Position numbers and translations under genes: made by a program | In this document: positions 7,639-14,630 of the stretch, piece by piece | How the letters are laid out: every line of letters begins with the position of its first letter | How positions within the stretch are numbered: position 1 is the stretch's first letter | NCBI GenBank assembly: GCA_046349395.1 | Contig: JAXMCK010000003.1 | Coordinates: 868,001-932,000 of the forward strand | Source: JAXMCK01 sp046349395 | Lineage (GTDB): Bacteria; Pseudomonadota; Alphaproteobacteria; Geminicoccales; Geminicoccaceae | Direction: 5' to 3' | Length of the DNA stretch: 64,000 nucleotides | The notes under the pieces: model-generated | What the model saw: only the letters and a program-made list of their open reading frames with translations | Databases searched by the model: none | Told to the model about the DNA's origin: nothing

Positions 7639-8421
7639 ATGGCCGAGTACGATCCGTACGGCAAACAGCTCGTCGTGGCGATGGACCATGCGCGGGCCCT
7701 AGGCGCCGTCGCCGGCCTCGAAGATCCGGGGAAGGTCATCGACACAGTGATCGAGGCCGGTGCGGACGCGATCATGACCTCGTTCGGCACGGTCAAGAAG
7801 TACAAGGACCGGCTGATCGGCCGGGTGCCCGTCTATCTGCGCCTGGATGGCGGCCCGGCCGTCGTGCATGAGAAGTGGCTGGAGAACACCGAGTGGACCC
7901 TGCTCCACACGGTGGAGGAGGCACGGCTGCTGGGCTGCGACGGCGTCTGCCTGATGTACTTCATGGGCGCACCCTGCGAGACGCACACGTTGGAGATCGT
8001 GGCCGACGTCAGCGGGCAGTGCCTCGAGGACGGGTTCCCGGTCATGGTCGAAGCACTGCCCTGTCCGCATCCGAACATCCCGGACACCCTCGACGCGCAG
8101 ATGATGGCGGATGCCTGCCGCATCGGCTTCGAGCATGGTGGCGACATCCTGAAGACCTACTATCCGGGTACCATCGACGGCTTTCGCAAGGTCGTCGCCG
8201 GAACGCCGGCACCGGTGCTGATCGCCGGCGGCCCGAAGCTGCCGGACGACGTGGCCACGCTGCAGATGGTGGCCGACATGATGGCCGCCGGCGGCAAGGG
8301 CGTCGTGTTCGGTCGCAACATCTGGCAGAACGCCAACCCCGCCGGGATGGTGAAGGCGCTGCGCGCGGTGATCCACCAGGGTGCCGACGGCCGCACGGCG
8401 GCGGAGCATCTGCGCCGCTGA
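7639..8421 (+). CDS. class I aldolase, DeoC/FbaB (LsrF-like) family
   Basis: This 260-residue TIM-barrel aldolase has the N-terminal VVAMDHAR (Asp16) and the Schiff-base lysine in GGDILKTYYPGT (Lys172), followed by phosphate-binding IAGGPK and GKGVVFGRNIWQ. These match archaeal-type class I fructose-bisphosphate aldolases and the related E. coli LsrF. A GAGAGAGGA-like ribosome site precedes the ATG. Only five bases separate it from the FGGY kinase gene, so the two are surely co-transcribed. The likely pathway is kinase then aldolase, acting on a phosphorylated ketose or similar compound. No transporter or regulator is attached. Confidence 0.82.
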   Translation: MAEYDPYGKQLVVAMDHARALGAVAGLEDPGKVIDTVIEAGADAIMTSFGTVKKYKDRLIGRVPVYLRLDGGPAVVHEKWLENTEWTLLHTVEEARLLGCDGVCLMYFMGAPCETHTLEIVADVSGQCLEDGFPVMVEALPCPHPNIPDTLDAQMMADACRIGFEHGGDILKTYYPGTIDGFRKVVAGTPAPVLIAGGPKLPDDVATLQMVADMMAAGGKGVVFGRNIWQNANPAGMVKALRAVIHQGADGRTAAEHLRR

Positions 8422-8426
8422 CGCCG

Positions 8427-9929
8427 ATGGGCGATCCGCTCCTCTGCGGCGTGGATGCGGGTACCAGCCGTGTCCGCGCCATGCTGTTCACGCTGGCCGG
8501 GACCGTGGTGGCGCAGGCCGACCGGCCGACGCCGACGCGCTACCCGCGACCCGGCTGGGCCGAGCACGACGCCGAGGAGTTGTGGGCGGCGACGGTGGCC
8601 GCCCTTCGTGACGTCACCGGGCAGGTGGACGATCCAACGCGCATCCGCGGCATCGCCTGCGCCAGCGTGGGCGAGGCCGGGGTCGTGGTCGACCGGGAGG
8701 GGCGGCCGGTCTTTCCGGTCATCGCCTGGTTCGACACGCGGACGACGTCACAGCTCGACGGGTTGCTGGAGCAGGTCGGCTTCTCACGGCTGCACGGCAT
8801 CACGGGACTCTGTCCCGACCCGACGTTCACGCTGCCGAAGCTGCTGTGGCAGCGGGCCAACGAGCCCGACGCCTTTGCCCGGGCAACGTCCTGGCTGAGC
8901 GTCGCGGAATGGCTGGCATTCAGGCTGACCGGGCAGCGGGCGACTGACGTCAGTCACGCCTCGCGCACGATGCTGCTCGACATCCACAAAGGCGTCTGGG
9001 CGAAGGATCTGGCCGCCGAGGTCAGGCTCGACGCCGGTCTGCTGGGTGAGATCGGCTCCAGCGGGACCCGTCTCGGCACGTTGCTGGCGGAAGCCGCGGC
9101 CGCGACGGGGCTGCCGGCCGACTGCGTGGTGGGGGTGGCTGGACACGACCATATCTGCGGGATGTTCACAGTCGGTGCCGACCGCCCCGGCGTGCTGCTC
9201 GACAGCATGGGAAGTGCCGAGGCGCTCACACTGATCCTCGACGCGCCGAGCCGCGATCCGGAGCTGGGGCGGGCAGGGTTCAATCAGGGGCTGATCGATG
9301 CCGGCCGGCGGCTGAGCTACGCCTTCGGCGGCCTGCCCACCTCCGGCGCCGCGGTCGAGTGGTTCCGCTCCACGCACGAGGGCGTCGACCACGCCACGCT
9401 GCTCGCCGAGGCGGAGCAGGTGGAGCAGGGTGCCCACGAGGTGATGTTCTTCCCGCACCTGCGGATCGGCTCGCCGCCCTTTCCCGACCCCGTCGGACGC
9501 GGCGCCTTCATCGGGCTCTCGTCGTCCTGCAGTCGCGGTGTGCTCTACCGAGCGGTGCTCGAAGGTGTCGTGCTGGATGTCGCCAACATCCTCGACCACA
9601 TGCTGGCCCTTTGCGGTGCGGGAAGACCGGACCGGATCGTCGCCATCGGCGGCAGCACGCGGAACCCGCTGATCATCCGACTGAAGGCCGACCTGTTCGA
9701 GGCGCCGGTCGAGTTTGCCGACATGCCCGAGGCGACCTGCCTCGGGGCTGCCCTGCTGGGGGGCATCGCTGCCGGGCTGTTCGCCGACCTGCCGGCGGCA
9801 CGATCGGGGCTCACCTGGAGTGCGCGTCGGCAGCTGCCGAGCGGTGTCGACCATCGCCGCCGGAAGGCCGATTTCGCTGCGATGTACGCGGCGTTGCGGC
9901 CGCTCCACGCCGGGCTGCTGCGGGCCTGA
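8427..9929 (+). CDS. FGGY-family carbohydrate kinase
   Basis: This 500-residue protein has the two actin-like domains of sugar kinases. GVDAGTSRVRAMLF is the N-terminal phosphate loop, and PVIAWFDTRT with TLPKLLWQR are typical FGGY positions. GVAGHDHICGMF carries the catalytic Asp in the usual GxxD context. RIVAIGGSTRNPLIIRLKAD and the C-terminal EATCLGAALLGGIAAG complete the family pattern. The overall shape is like xylulokinase or autoinducer-2 kinase. The start is the ATG at 8427, five bases after the aldolase stop. The substrate is unassigned; the LsrF-like aldolase next door raises an LsrK-like possibility, but no Lsr transporter genes are present. Confidence 0.85.
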   Translation: MGDPLLCGVDAGTSRVRAMLFTLAGTVVAQADRPTPTRYPRPGWAEHDAEELWAATVAALRDVTGQVDDPTRIRGIACASVGEAGVVVDREGRPVFPVIAWFDTRTTSQLDGLLEQVGFSRLHGITGLCPDPTFTLPKLLWQRANEPDAFARATSWLSVAEWLAFRLTGQRATDVSHASRTMLLDIHKGVWAKDLAAEVRLDAGLLGEIGSSGTRLGTLLAEAAAATGLPADCVVGVAGHDHICGMFTVGADRPGVLLDSMGSAEALTLILDAPSRDPELGRAGFNQGLIDAGRRLSYAFGGLPTSGAAVEWFRSTHEGVDHATLLAEAEQVEQGAHEVMFFPHLRIGSPPFPDPVGRGAFIGLSSSCSRGVLYRAVLEGVVLDVANILDHMLALCGAGRPDRIVAIGGSTRNPLIIRLKADLFEAPVEFADMPEATCLGAALLGGIAAGLFADLPAARSGLTWSARRQLPSGVDHRRRKADFAAMYAALRPLHAGLLRA

Positions 9930-10012
9930 CGGGGACCGGAATGCGCGCTCGGAGTTGCAGGAGACCCGCAACGCCGCGATAAGCTCGCGGACAGGGGCTA
10001 GGGAGGGTCGAG

Positions 10013-10915
10013 ATGCGCTGGGAAATGGGTCGGCGGAGCCAGAACATCGAGGACCGCCGGGGCATGGGACCGGGCATGGGCGGCATGCCACGCGGTGTCC
10101 GTGTCGGCAGTGGCGGCGGTCTCGGCCTGATCGTGATCGCGCTGCTCGGTTGGCTCGTCTTCGGCATCAACCCCCTGGCCCTGCTGCAGGGCGGCGGCGG
10201 GATGATGGTGCCCGACCAGACGACGACGTCGCGTCAGGCGCCGACGCGGCCCAGCAAGCAGCTGGGCACCGACGACAAGGAGGGGCAGTTCGTCTCGGCG
10301 GTCCTGGCGGACACCGAGGATACCTGGACGCCGATCTTCGCCCAGCAGGGCCGGCGCTACACCGAGCCGAAGCTCGTTCTCTACGAAAACGTCGTGAACT
10401 CGGCCTGCGGCATGGCCCAGTCGGCGACGGGGCCCTTCTACTGTCCGGGCGACCAGAAGGTTTACCTCGACACCGCATTCTTCGACGAGTTGGCGCAGAA
10501 GTTCGGCGCTCCCGGCGACTTCGCCGCCGCCTACGTGATCGCGCACGAGATCGGGCATCACGTGCAGACCCTACTCGGCATCACGCAGCAGGTCTCGCAG
10601 TACCGTAGCCGCGTGTCCGAGGCGCAGGGCAACCAGATTTCGGTGATGACCGAGCTGCAGGCCGACTGTTTCGCCGGGGTTTGGGCGCACAATGCGGCCC
10701 GCGAGCGAAACCTGCTGCAGGAGGGCGACATCGAGGAGGGCCTGCGGGCGGCGGCCGCCGTCGGTGACGACAAGATCATGAAGCGCACGCAGGGCTACGT
10801 GGTGCCGGACGCCTTCACCCACGGCTCGGCCGACCAACGCATGCGCTGGTTCATGGCGGGCCTGAAGTCGGGCGACATGAACTCCTGCGATACCTTCAAC
10901 GCGAAGCAGCTCTGA
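10013..10915 (+). CDS. YpfJ-type neutral zinc metallopeptidase (KPN_02809 family)
   Basis: This 300-residue protein starts with a basic glycine-rich segment (MRWEMGRRSQNIEDRRG), typical of the YpfJ family. One membrane helix follows at about residues 38-60 (LGLIVIALLGWLVFGINPL). The zinc-binding HEIGHH motif lies at about residue 183 and a probable third ligand is in ELQADCFAGVWA. The catalytic domain is expected on the periplasmic side. Biological substrates of this family are not established. It ends 21 bases from the convergent FNR-type gene. A GGGAGGG ribosome site lies just before the ATG. Confidence 0.87.
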   Translation: MRWEMGRRSQNIEDRRGMGPGMGGMPRGVRVGSGGGLGLIVIALLGWLVFGINPLALLQGGGGMMVPDQTTTSRQAPTRPSKQLGTDDKEGQFVSAVLADTEDTWTPIFAQQGRRYTEPKLVLYENVVNSACGMAQSATGPFYCPGDQKVYLDTAFFDELAQKFGAPGDFAAAYVIAHEIGHHVQTLLGITQQVSQYRSRVSEAQGNQISVMTELQADCFAGVWAHNAARERNLLQEGDIEEGLRAAAAVGDDKIMKRTQGYVVPDAFTHGSADQRMRWFMAGLKSGDMNSCDTFNAKQL

Positions 10916-10936
10916 GGCCGGAGCCGGCGATCGGTC

Positions 10937-11647
10937 TCAGCCGCCGACCTGCTCCAGGTCTGCGAAGCGCGGGATCAGGACGTCGTGGTGCGGCTTCAGC
11001 TCGATCACCTTGTCCTTTCGCAAGGACGAGAAGGTCCGGCTGACGGTCTCGATCGTCAGTCCCAGATTGTCGGCAATGTCGGCCCGGCTCATCGGCAGCT
11101 CGAGGATGTCGCCGTCGTGGAGCCCGCGCCGCCGCGCCAGATGCAGCAGGAAGGTGGCGAGGCGCTCGCGGGCGGTCTTGCGTCCCAGCAGCAGCATCTG
11201 GTCCTGGGCGGCCGCGAGCTCGGTCGAGATGCGGCCGAGGATCTCGAGCTCCAGCTCGGGCCGGACCTCCAAGAGGCTCATGAACTGCTCGCGGCGGAAG
11301 CGGCACACGGTGACCGGGCTCACCGCCTCGGCGCTGTAGACGTAGGTGCGCCCGAAGGCGAGCCCGAGGAAGTCGCCCGGAACGAGGAAGCCGATCACCT
11401 GCCTGCGGCCGTCGCGCAGCATCTTGAAGACCTTCAGCATGCCGAAGGTCACGGTGAAGACTTCCTCGGCGAGGTCGCCCTCCTCGAACAGGAGCTTGCC
11501 GGGAGCGACCCGCCGGGCCGCCGCGAGGGCCGCCAGCTGCGGCAAATGTTCCGGGGCGAGCCTGTGACAGACGGCCAGATGCCGCGCGTCACAATCCTCG
11601 CAGATCACCCGCGTGCCGCAGCAGACCGTTTGTGCCGCCTGAGCCAC
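10937..11647 (-). CDS. FNR-type (FnrN/FixK group) oxygen-sensing transcription regulator
   Basis: This 236-residue Crp/Fnr protein carries N-terminal cysteines at 16, 19 and 27 and a fourth at 115 (PVTVCRF). This is the ligand pattern of a 4Fe-4S oxygen sensor rather than cysteine-free FixK. The cNMP-type beta barrel spans about residues 35-125 and a long dimer helix follows. The helix-turn-helix RADIADNLGLTIETVSR contains the ExxSR residues that read TTGAT half sites. Loss of the cluster in air would switch it off. A matching FNR box lies 93 bases upstream, so auto-regulation is likely. hemA, a common FNR target, is close by. Confidence 0.9.
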   Translation of the reverse strand: MAQAAQTVCCGTRVICEDCDARHLAVCHRLAPEHLPQLAALAAARRVAPGKLLFEEGDLAEEVFTVTFGMLKVFKMLRDGRRQVIGFLVPGDFLGLAFGRTYVYSAEAVSPVTVCRFRREQFMSLLEVRPELELEILGRISTELAAAQDQMLLLGRKTARERLATFLLHLARRRGLHDGDILELPMSRADIADNLGLTIETVSRTFSSLRKDKVIELKPHHDVLIPRFADLEQVGG

Positions 11648-11739
11648 CTGCCATACCTCTAGACTGCTGCCAGCGTCCTAGACCGTCGAAACTGCCGCGC
11701 CAACTGCGGCAAAGAAAATCGACGTGCAACCACCGGTGT

Positions 11740-11753
11740 TTGATCTGGGTCAA
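11740..11753. promoter_or_regulatory. FNR box (anaerobox) between fnr and a divergent gene
   Basis: The sequence TTGATCTGGGTCAA matches the FNR consensus TTGAT-N4-ATCAA at nine of ten positions. Its centre lies about 41 bases before the ATG of the rightward gene at 11788. It lies about 100 bases before the leftward regulator gene. A GATAGT element at 11774-11779 could serve as a -10 for rightward transcription, giving a class II FNR promoter with almost no leader. Confidence 0.8.
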
Positions 11754-11787
11754 TGCCGAGCGCGACTTGCGCCGATAGTGTCGTCTC

Positions 11788-12333
11788 ATGACACCCGATC
11801 GCGCAACCGTCGTGGGCGAGCCCGGTGCCGGTTGGCACCTGCAGCCCCTCGAACGCCAGGAATTGGCGCTCGCCTACCCGCTGCTCCAGGTCGTGGAGCC
11901 GGAGCCGATCTCGCGCCAAGCCTGGCAGCGCCGGGCCAGCACCTGGATGAGCCGGCACGACCTGGCCGGTGCCAGGGGTATCATGACGATCCGCAGCGCG
12001 CAGGGGGTCATCTTCGCGCTGTTCTTCTACCGCATCGACTTCAGGGCGGCTGCGGCCGGCAGCGGGCTCATCGTGCCCTATCTCCGGCTCCTGGAGCCGG
12101 GTGGCCGCTCGCACACGATCAGGGCGGTGCTCGATGCCGTCGAGCGCGTGGCGCGCGACTCGCTGTGCAGCTACGCGCTGATCGAGAACGAGGCCTTCGA
12201 GGACACCTTCCAGGGCTTCGAGCAGGCCTGGACTCGCGTGGCGGGCGAGAACGCCTTCATCCGCCACGCGATGGGCTGGTTCAAGGCGCTCCCGTCCGCC
12301 AACAGCAATCTGATCGTCCTGCCGCATCACTGA
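11788..12333 (+). CDS. hypothetical protein under a putative FNR-dependent promoter
   Basis: This 181-residue soluble protein has no signal peptide. A strand-rich middle (GIMTIRSAQGVIFALFFYRID) is followed by a likely strand-loop-helix (SGLIVPYLRLLEPGG then TIRAVLDAVERVARD). That alternation is reminiscent of GNAT acyltransferases, but the acetyl-CoA loop is not clear, so no function is assigned. The first ATG at 11788 has no Shine-Dalgarno sequence; a leaderless message from the FNR promoter or a later start at 11947 are both possible. It ends 15 bases from convergent hemA. Expression is probably induced when oxygen is low, inferred from the box at 11740-11753. Confidence 0.6.
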   Translation: MTPDRATVVGEPGAGWHLQPLERQELALAYPLLQVVEPEPISRQAWQRRASTWMSRHDLAGARGIMTIRSAQGVIFALFFYRIDFRAAAAGSGLIVPYLRLLEPGGRSHTIRAVLDAVERVARDSLCSYALIENEAFEDTFQGFEQAWTRVAGENAFIRHAMGWFKALPSANSNLIVLPHH

Positions 12334-12348
12334 TCGGCCGTCGCACCC

Positions 12349-13590
12349 CTATTCCGCCGCGACCGCCAGAGATTGCTCCGCCCCGATCCCGAGATGCGAC
12401 CACACCTCGATGAGCGCGTCGACGAGTTCGTCCATCAGCGCGTCCTCGTGCATCGGGGCCGGGGTGATCCGCAGCCGCTCGGTGCCGCGGGGTACCGTCG
12501 GGTAGTTGATCGGCTGGATGTAGATGCCGTGCCGGTCGAGGAGGCGGTCGGACGCCGCCTTGCACAGCACGGGATCGCCGACGAGCACCGGCACGACGTG
12601 CGAGGGGCTCGGCATCACGGGAAGGCCGGCGGCCGTCAGCTTCGCCTTCAGGGTGGCAGCGCGCTCCTGGTGCCGGTCGCGCAGCGCCTGGCCGTCGGCC
12701 GACTTCAGCAGCCTGACCGAGGCGATCGCCCCGCCCGTCACCGCCGGGGGTAGCGAGGTGGTGAAGATGAAGCCAGCCGCGTGGCTGCGCACGGCGTCGA
12801 CCAAGGCTGCCGAGGCCGCGATGTAGCCGCCCATGCAGCCGATCGCCTTGCCGAGGGTGCCCTGGATCACGTCGACACGATCCATCGCACCGTCGCGCTC
12901 GGCGACGCCGCCGCCATGCGCGCCGTACATGCCGACCGCATGCACCTCGTCGAGATAGGTCAGCGCGTTGTAGCGCTCGGCAAGCTCGCAGATCGCCTCG
13001 ACCGGGCCGAAGTCGCCGTCCATCGAGTAAACGCCTTCGAAGGCGACGAGCTTCGGCCGATCCAGCGGCTGGGCCGCGAGCAGCTCCTCAAGATGGCGGA
13101 CGTCGTTGTGACGGAAGATGCGCTTCTCGCAGCCGGACGATTTCACTCCGGCGATCATCGAGGCGTGGTTCAGCTCGTCGGACAGGATGAGGCAGTTCGG
13201 CAGCAGCTTCGCGATGGTGCTGATCGCCGCCTCGTTGGCGACGTAGCCCGACGTCATTACAAGGGCGGCCTGCTTGGCATGCAGATCGGCGAGCTCGCGC
13301 TCGAGCACGACGTGCAGGTGGGTGTTGCCGGAGATGTTGCGGGTACCTCCGGCGCCGGCACCGAGGCCGCGCACGGCCTCACAGGCGGCATCCAGCACCA
13401 CCGGATGCTGGCCCATGCCCAGATAGTCGTTGGAGCACCAGACCACGACCTCGTGGACGTCGCCCTGGGGCGCATGGCGCTTGGCGCGGGGGAAGCTGCC
13501 GGCGCGGCGTTCCAGTTCGGCGAAGACACGATATCGGCCCTCGGCCTGAACGCGGCTCACAGCAGCTCGAAAGTGGGCCTCGTAGTCCAT
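12349..13590 (-). CDS. hemA: 5-aminolevulinate synthase
   Basis: This 413-residue PLP enzyme condenses glycine and succinyl-CoA to 5-aminolevulinate, the first step of the C4 haem pathway used by alphaproteobacteria. The N terminus MDYEAHF is the usual family start and is preceded by an AAGGACGGGAC ribosome region. Other motifs are WCSNDYLGMG, the glycine-rich GAGAGGTRNISG, DEVHAVGMYG and the PLP-lysine segment GTLGKAIGCMGGY. An in-frame start 25 codons upstream (13665) lies in the promoter region and is rejected. Inverted repeats at 13639-13664 sit 49-74 bases before the start and suggest regulation. Confidence 0.95.
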   Translation of the reverse strand: MDYEAHFRAAVSRVQAEGRYRVFAELERRAGSFPRAKRHAPQGDVHEVVVWCSNDYLGMGQHPVVLDAACEAVRGLGAGAGGTRNISGNTHLHVVLERELADLHAKQAALVMTSGYVANEAAISTIAKLLPNCLILSDELNHASMIAGVKSSGCEKRIFRHNDVRHLEELLAAQPLDRPKLVAFEGVYSMDGDFGPVEAICELAERYNALTYLDEVHAVGMYGAHGGGVAERDGAMDRVDVIQGTLGKAIGCMGGYIAASAALVDAVRSHAAGFIFTTSLPPAVTGGAIASVRLLKSADGQALRDRHQERAATLKAKLTAAGLPVMPSPSHVVPVLVGDPVLCKAASDRLLDRHGIYIQPINYPTVPRGTERLRITPAPMHEDALMDELVDALIEVWSHLGIGAEQSLAVAAE

Positions 13591-13638
13591 CGCCGTCCCG
13601 TCCTTGGTTGATTCTGGCCGACCAGAGCTTGGGCCGGC

Positions 13639-13664
13639 TGACACTATGTCAAATTTGATTGACA
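13639..13664. promoter_or_regulatory. overlapping inverted repeats upstream of hemA
   Basis: Three half sites occur here: TGACA at 13639-13643, TGTCA at 13647-13651 and TGACA at 13660-13664. The first two form an inverted repeat with a 3-base gap. The last two form TGTCA-N8-TGACA, part of the 18-bp imperfect palindrome TGTCAAATTTGATTGACA. The element is AT-rich against the local background. It also fits TGT-N12-ACA, the form of CrtJ/PpsR sites, but that match is weakly informative. Confidence 0.5.
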
Positions 13665-13689
13665 CTTCAGGCGACCAACGGCCGCATGG

Positions 13690-14526
13690 TTACGTAAAGC
13701 GGCAGCTCATGCCGACCTCAAGGTTGACAGTTTCGCCGCGTTGCAGAACCGGCACGGCGTTCTGTCCGAACCAGGCGCCACCCGTGCGCAGGTTGCGGCG
13801 CAGGCGCGCCAGCGTCCGTAGCGGCTCCTTCCCGGTCTTCTGCCCGGTGTACTGGTCGACAGTTGTCACGACACAACGGTCGCACCGCTTGACCAGCAAC
13901 AGGCGCGGACCTGCGTCTATCGCAAGGCTGCCGTGCCGATCCTCCGCGCCCGGGCCTGCTCCCTCGATCACGATGTTGGGGCGGAAGCGCGTCATCGGCA
14001 CCGGGGGCTCGCCCGCCGCCGACAGCGCGGCGTTCAGTTCGTCGAGGGAGCCCGTGGTCGTCACGAGGACGGGGAAGCCGTCGGCGAAGCCGGTGTGGCT
14101 GCCCGGGGGCGCGTAGTCGGGATCGCAGGGGCGCACCGTCTCGTCCGGAAAACGGACGAGCTTCACGGGGCGGCCCAGAAAATCCGACAGCGCGAAGTTA
14201 ACCTCTTCTGGGGCGAGCTGCGCCTCCACCTCGTCGCCCCAGACCTCGACGCCGAGGTGCAACGGACGGCTCGGCAAGCTGACTTCCTGGGTTGTTCCGT
14301 CGAGCCGCAGTAGAAGGCCGGCGGGGTCTGGCGTGGCCTGAACCAAGGCCAGCTTCGGTACCTCGCGTTGGGTGACGAAGGTTCCGTCCGGCTCGACGAT
14401 CATCCATCGGCGATCGTGCTCCAGCCCCTGCACGCCGAGGCGGCTCGTCTGGAGCGTGACGCCGGCGCAGCCCTTGATCGGGTAGATGGTGAGGCCGGCG
14501 ATTCGGCCTTCGTCACCGCCACTCAC
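13690..14526 (-). CDS. MOSC domain protein (YcbX/mARC-like molybdenum cofactor binding)
   Basis: This 278-residue protein has an N-terminal MOSC beta-barrel domain (IAGLTIYPIKGCAGVTL, then GLEHDRRWMIVEPDG) and a C-terminal MOSC domain with the cofactor cysteine region VKRCDRCVVTTVDQYTG. Relatives such as YcbX and mARC bind Moco and reduce N-hydroxylated compounds with an electron partner. Unlike E. coli YcbX there is no C-terminal ferredoxin domain, so a separate electron donor would be needed. The start is a GTG at 14526. It is divergent from oligopeptidase B. Confidence 0.82.
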   Translation of the reverse strand: MSGGDEGRIAGLTIYPIKGCAGVTLQTSRLGVQGLEHDRRWMIVEPDGTFVTQREVPKLALVQATPDPAGLLLRLDGTTQEVSLPSRPLHLGVEVWGDEVEAQLAPEEVNFALSDFLGRPVKLVRFPDETVRPCDPDYAPPGSHTGFADGFPVLVTTTGSLDELNAALSAAGEPPVPMTRFRPNIVIEGAGPGAEDRHGSLAIDAGPRLLLVKRCDRCVVTTVDQYTGQKTGKEPLRTLARLRRNLRTGGAWFGQNAVPVLQRGETVNLEVGMSCRFT

Positions 14527-14540
14527 GGCGAGTCTCCTGT

Positions 14541-14552
14541 CGTGACGTCACG
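14541..14552. promoter_or_regulatory. 12-bp perfect palindrome between divergent MOSC and ptrB genes
   Basis: CGTGACGTCACG reads identically on both strands and lies 15 bases before the GTG of the MOSC gene, in the 104-bp divergent spacer. It could be an operator. Short GC-rich palindromes also arise by chance, so confidence is low. Confidence 0.3.
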
Positions 14553-14630
14553 GCGAGACACTGGCGTCACTTGCCGCGCTCCCTCCGGAGCGCCCACAAT
14601 CGGCACGGACAACATCTCCTTCGACGCAGG

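Noticed and set aside
10916..10936. Terminator between the metallopeptidase and FNR-type genes
   Set aside because: Partial complementarity around GGCCGGAGCCGGC is short and lacks a T-run, so it is not called.
13647..13664. CrtJ/PpsR site (TGT-N12-ACA) before hemA
   Set aside because: The six defined bases occur often by chance and no photosynthesis or ppsR gene is in the window. The half sites are reported only as an unassigned operator candidate.
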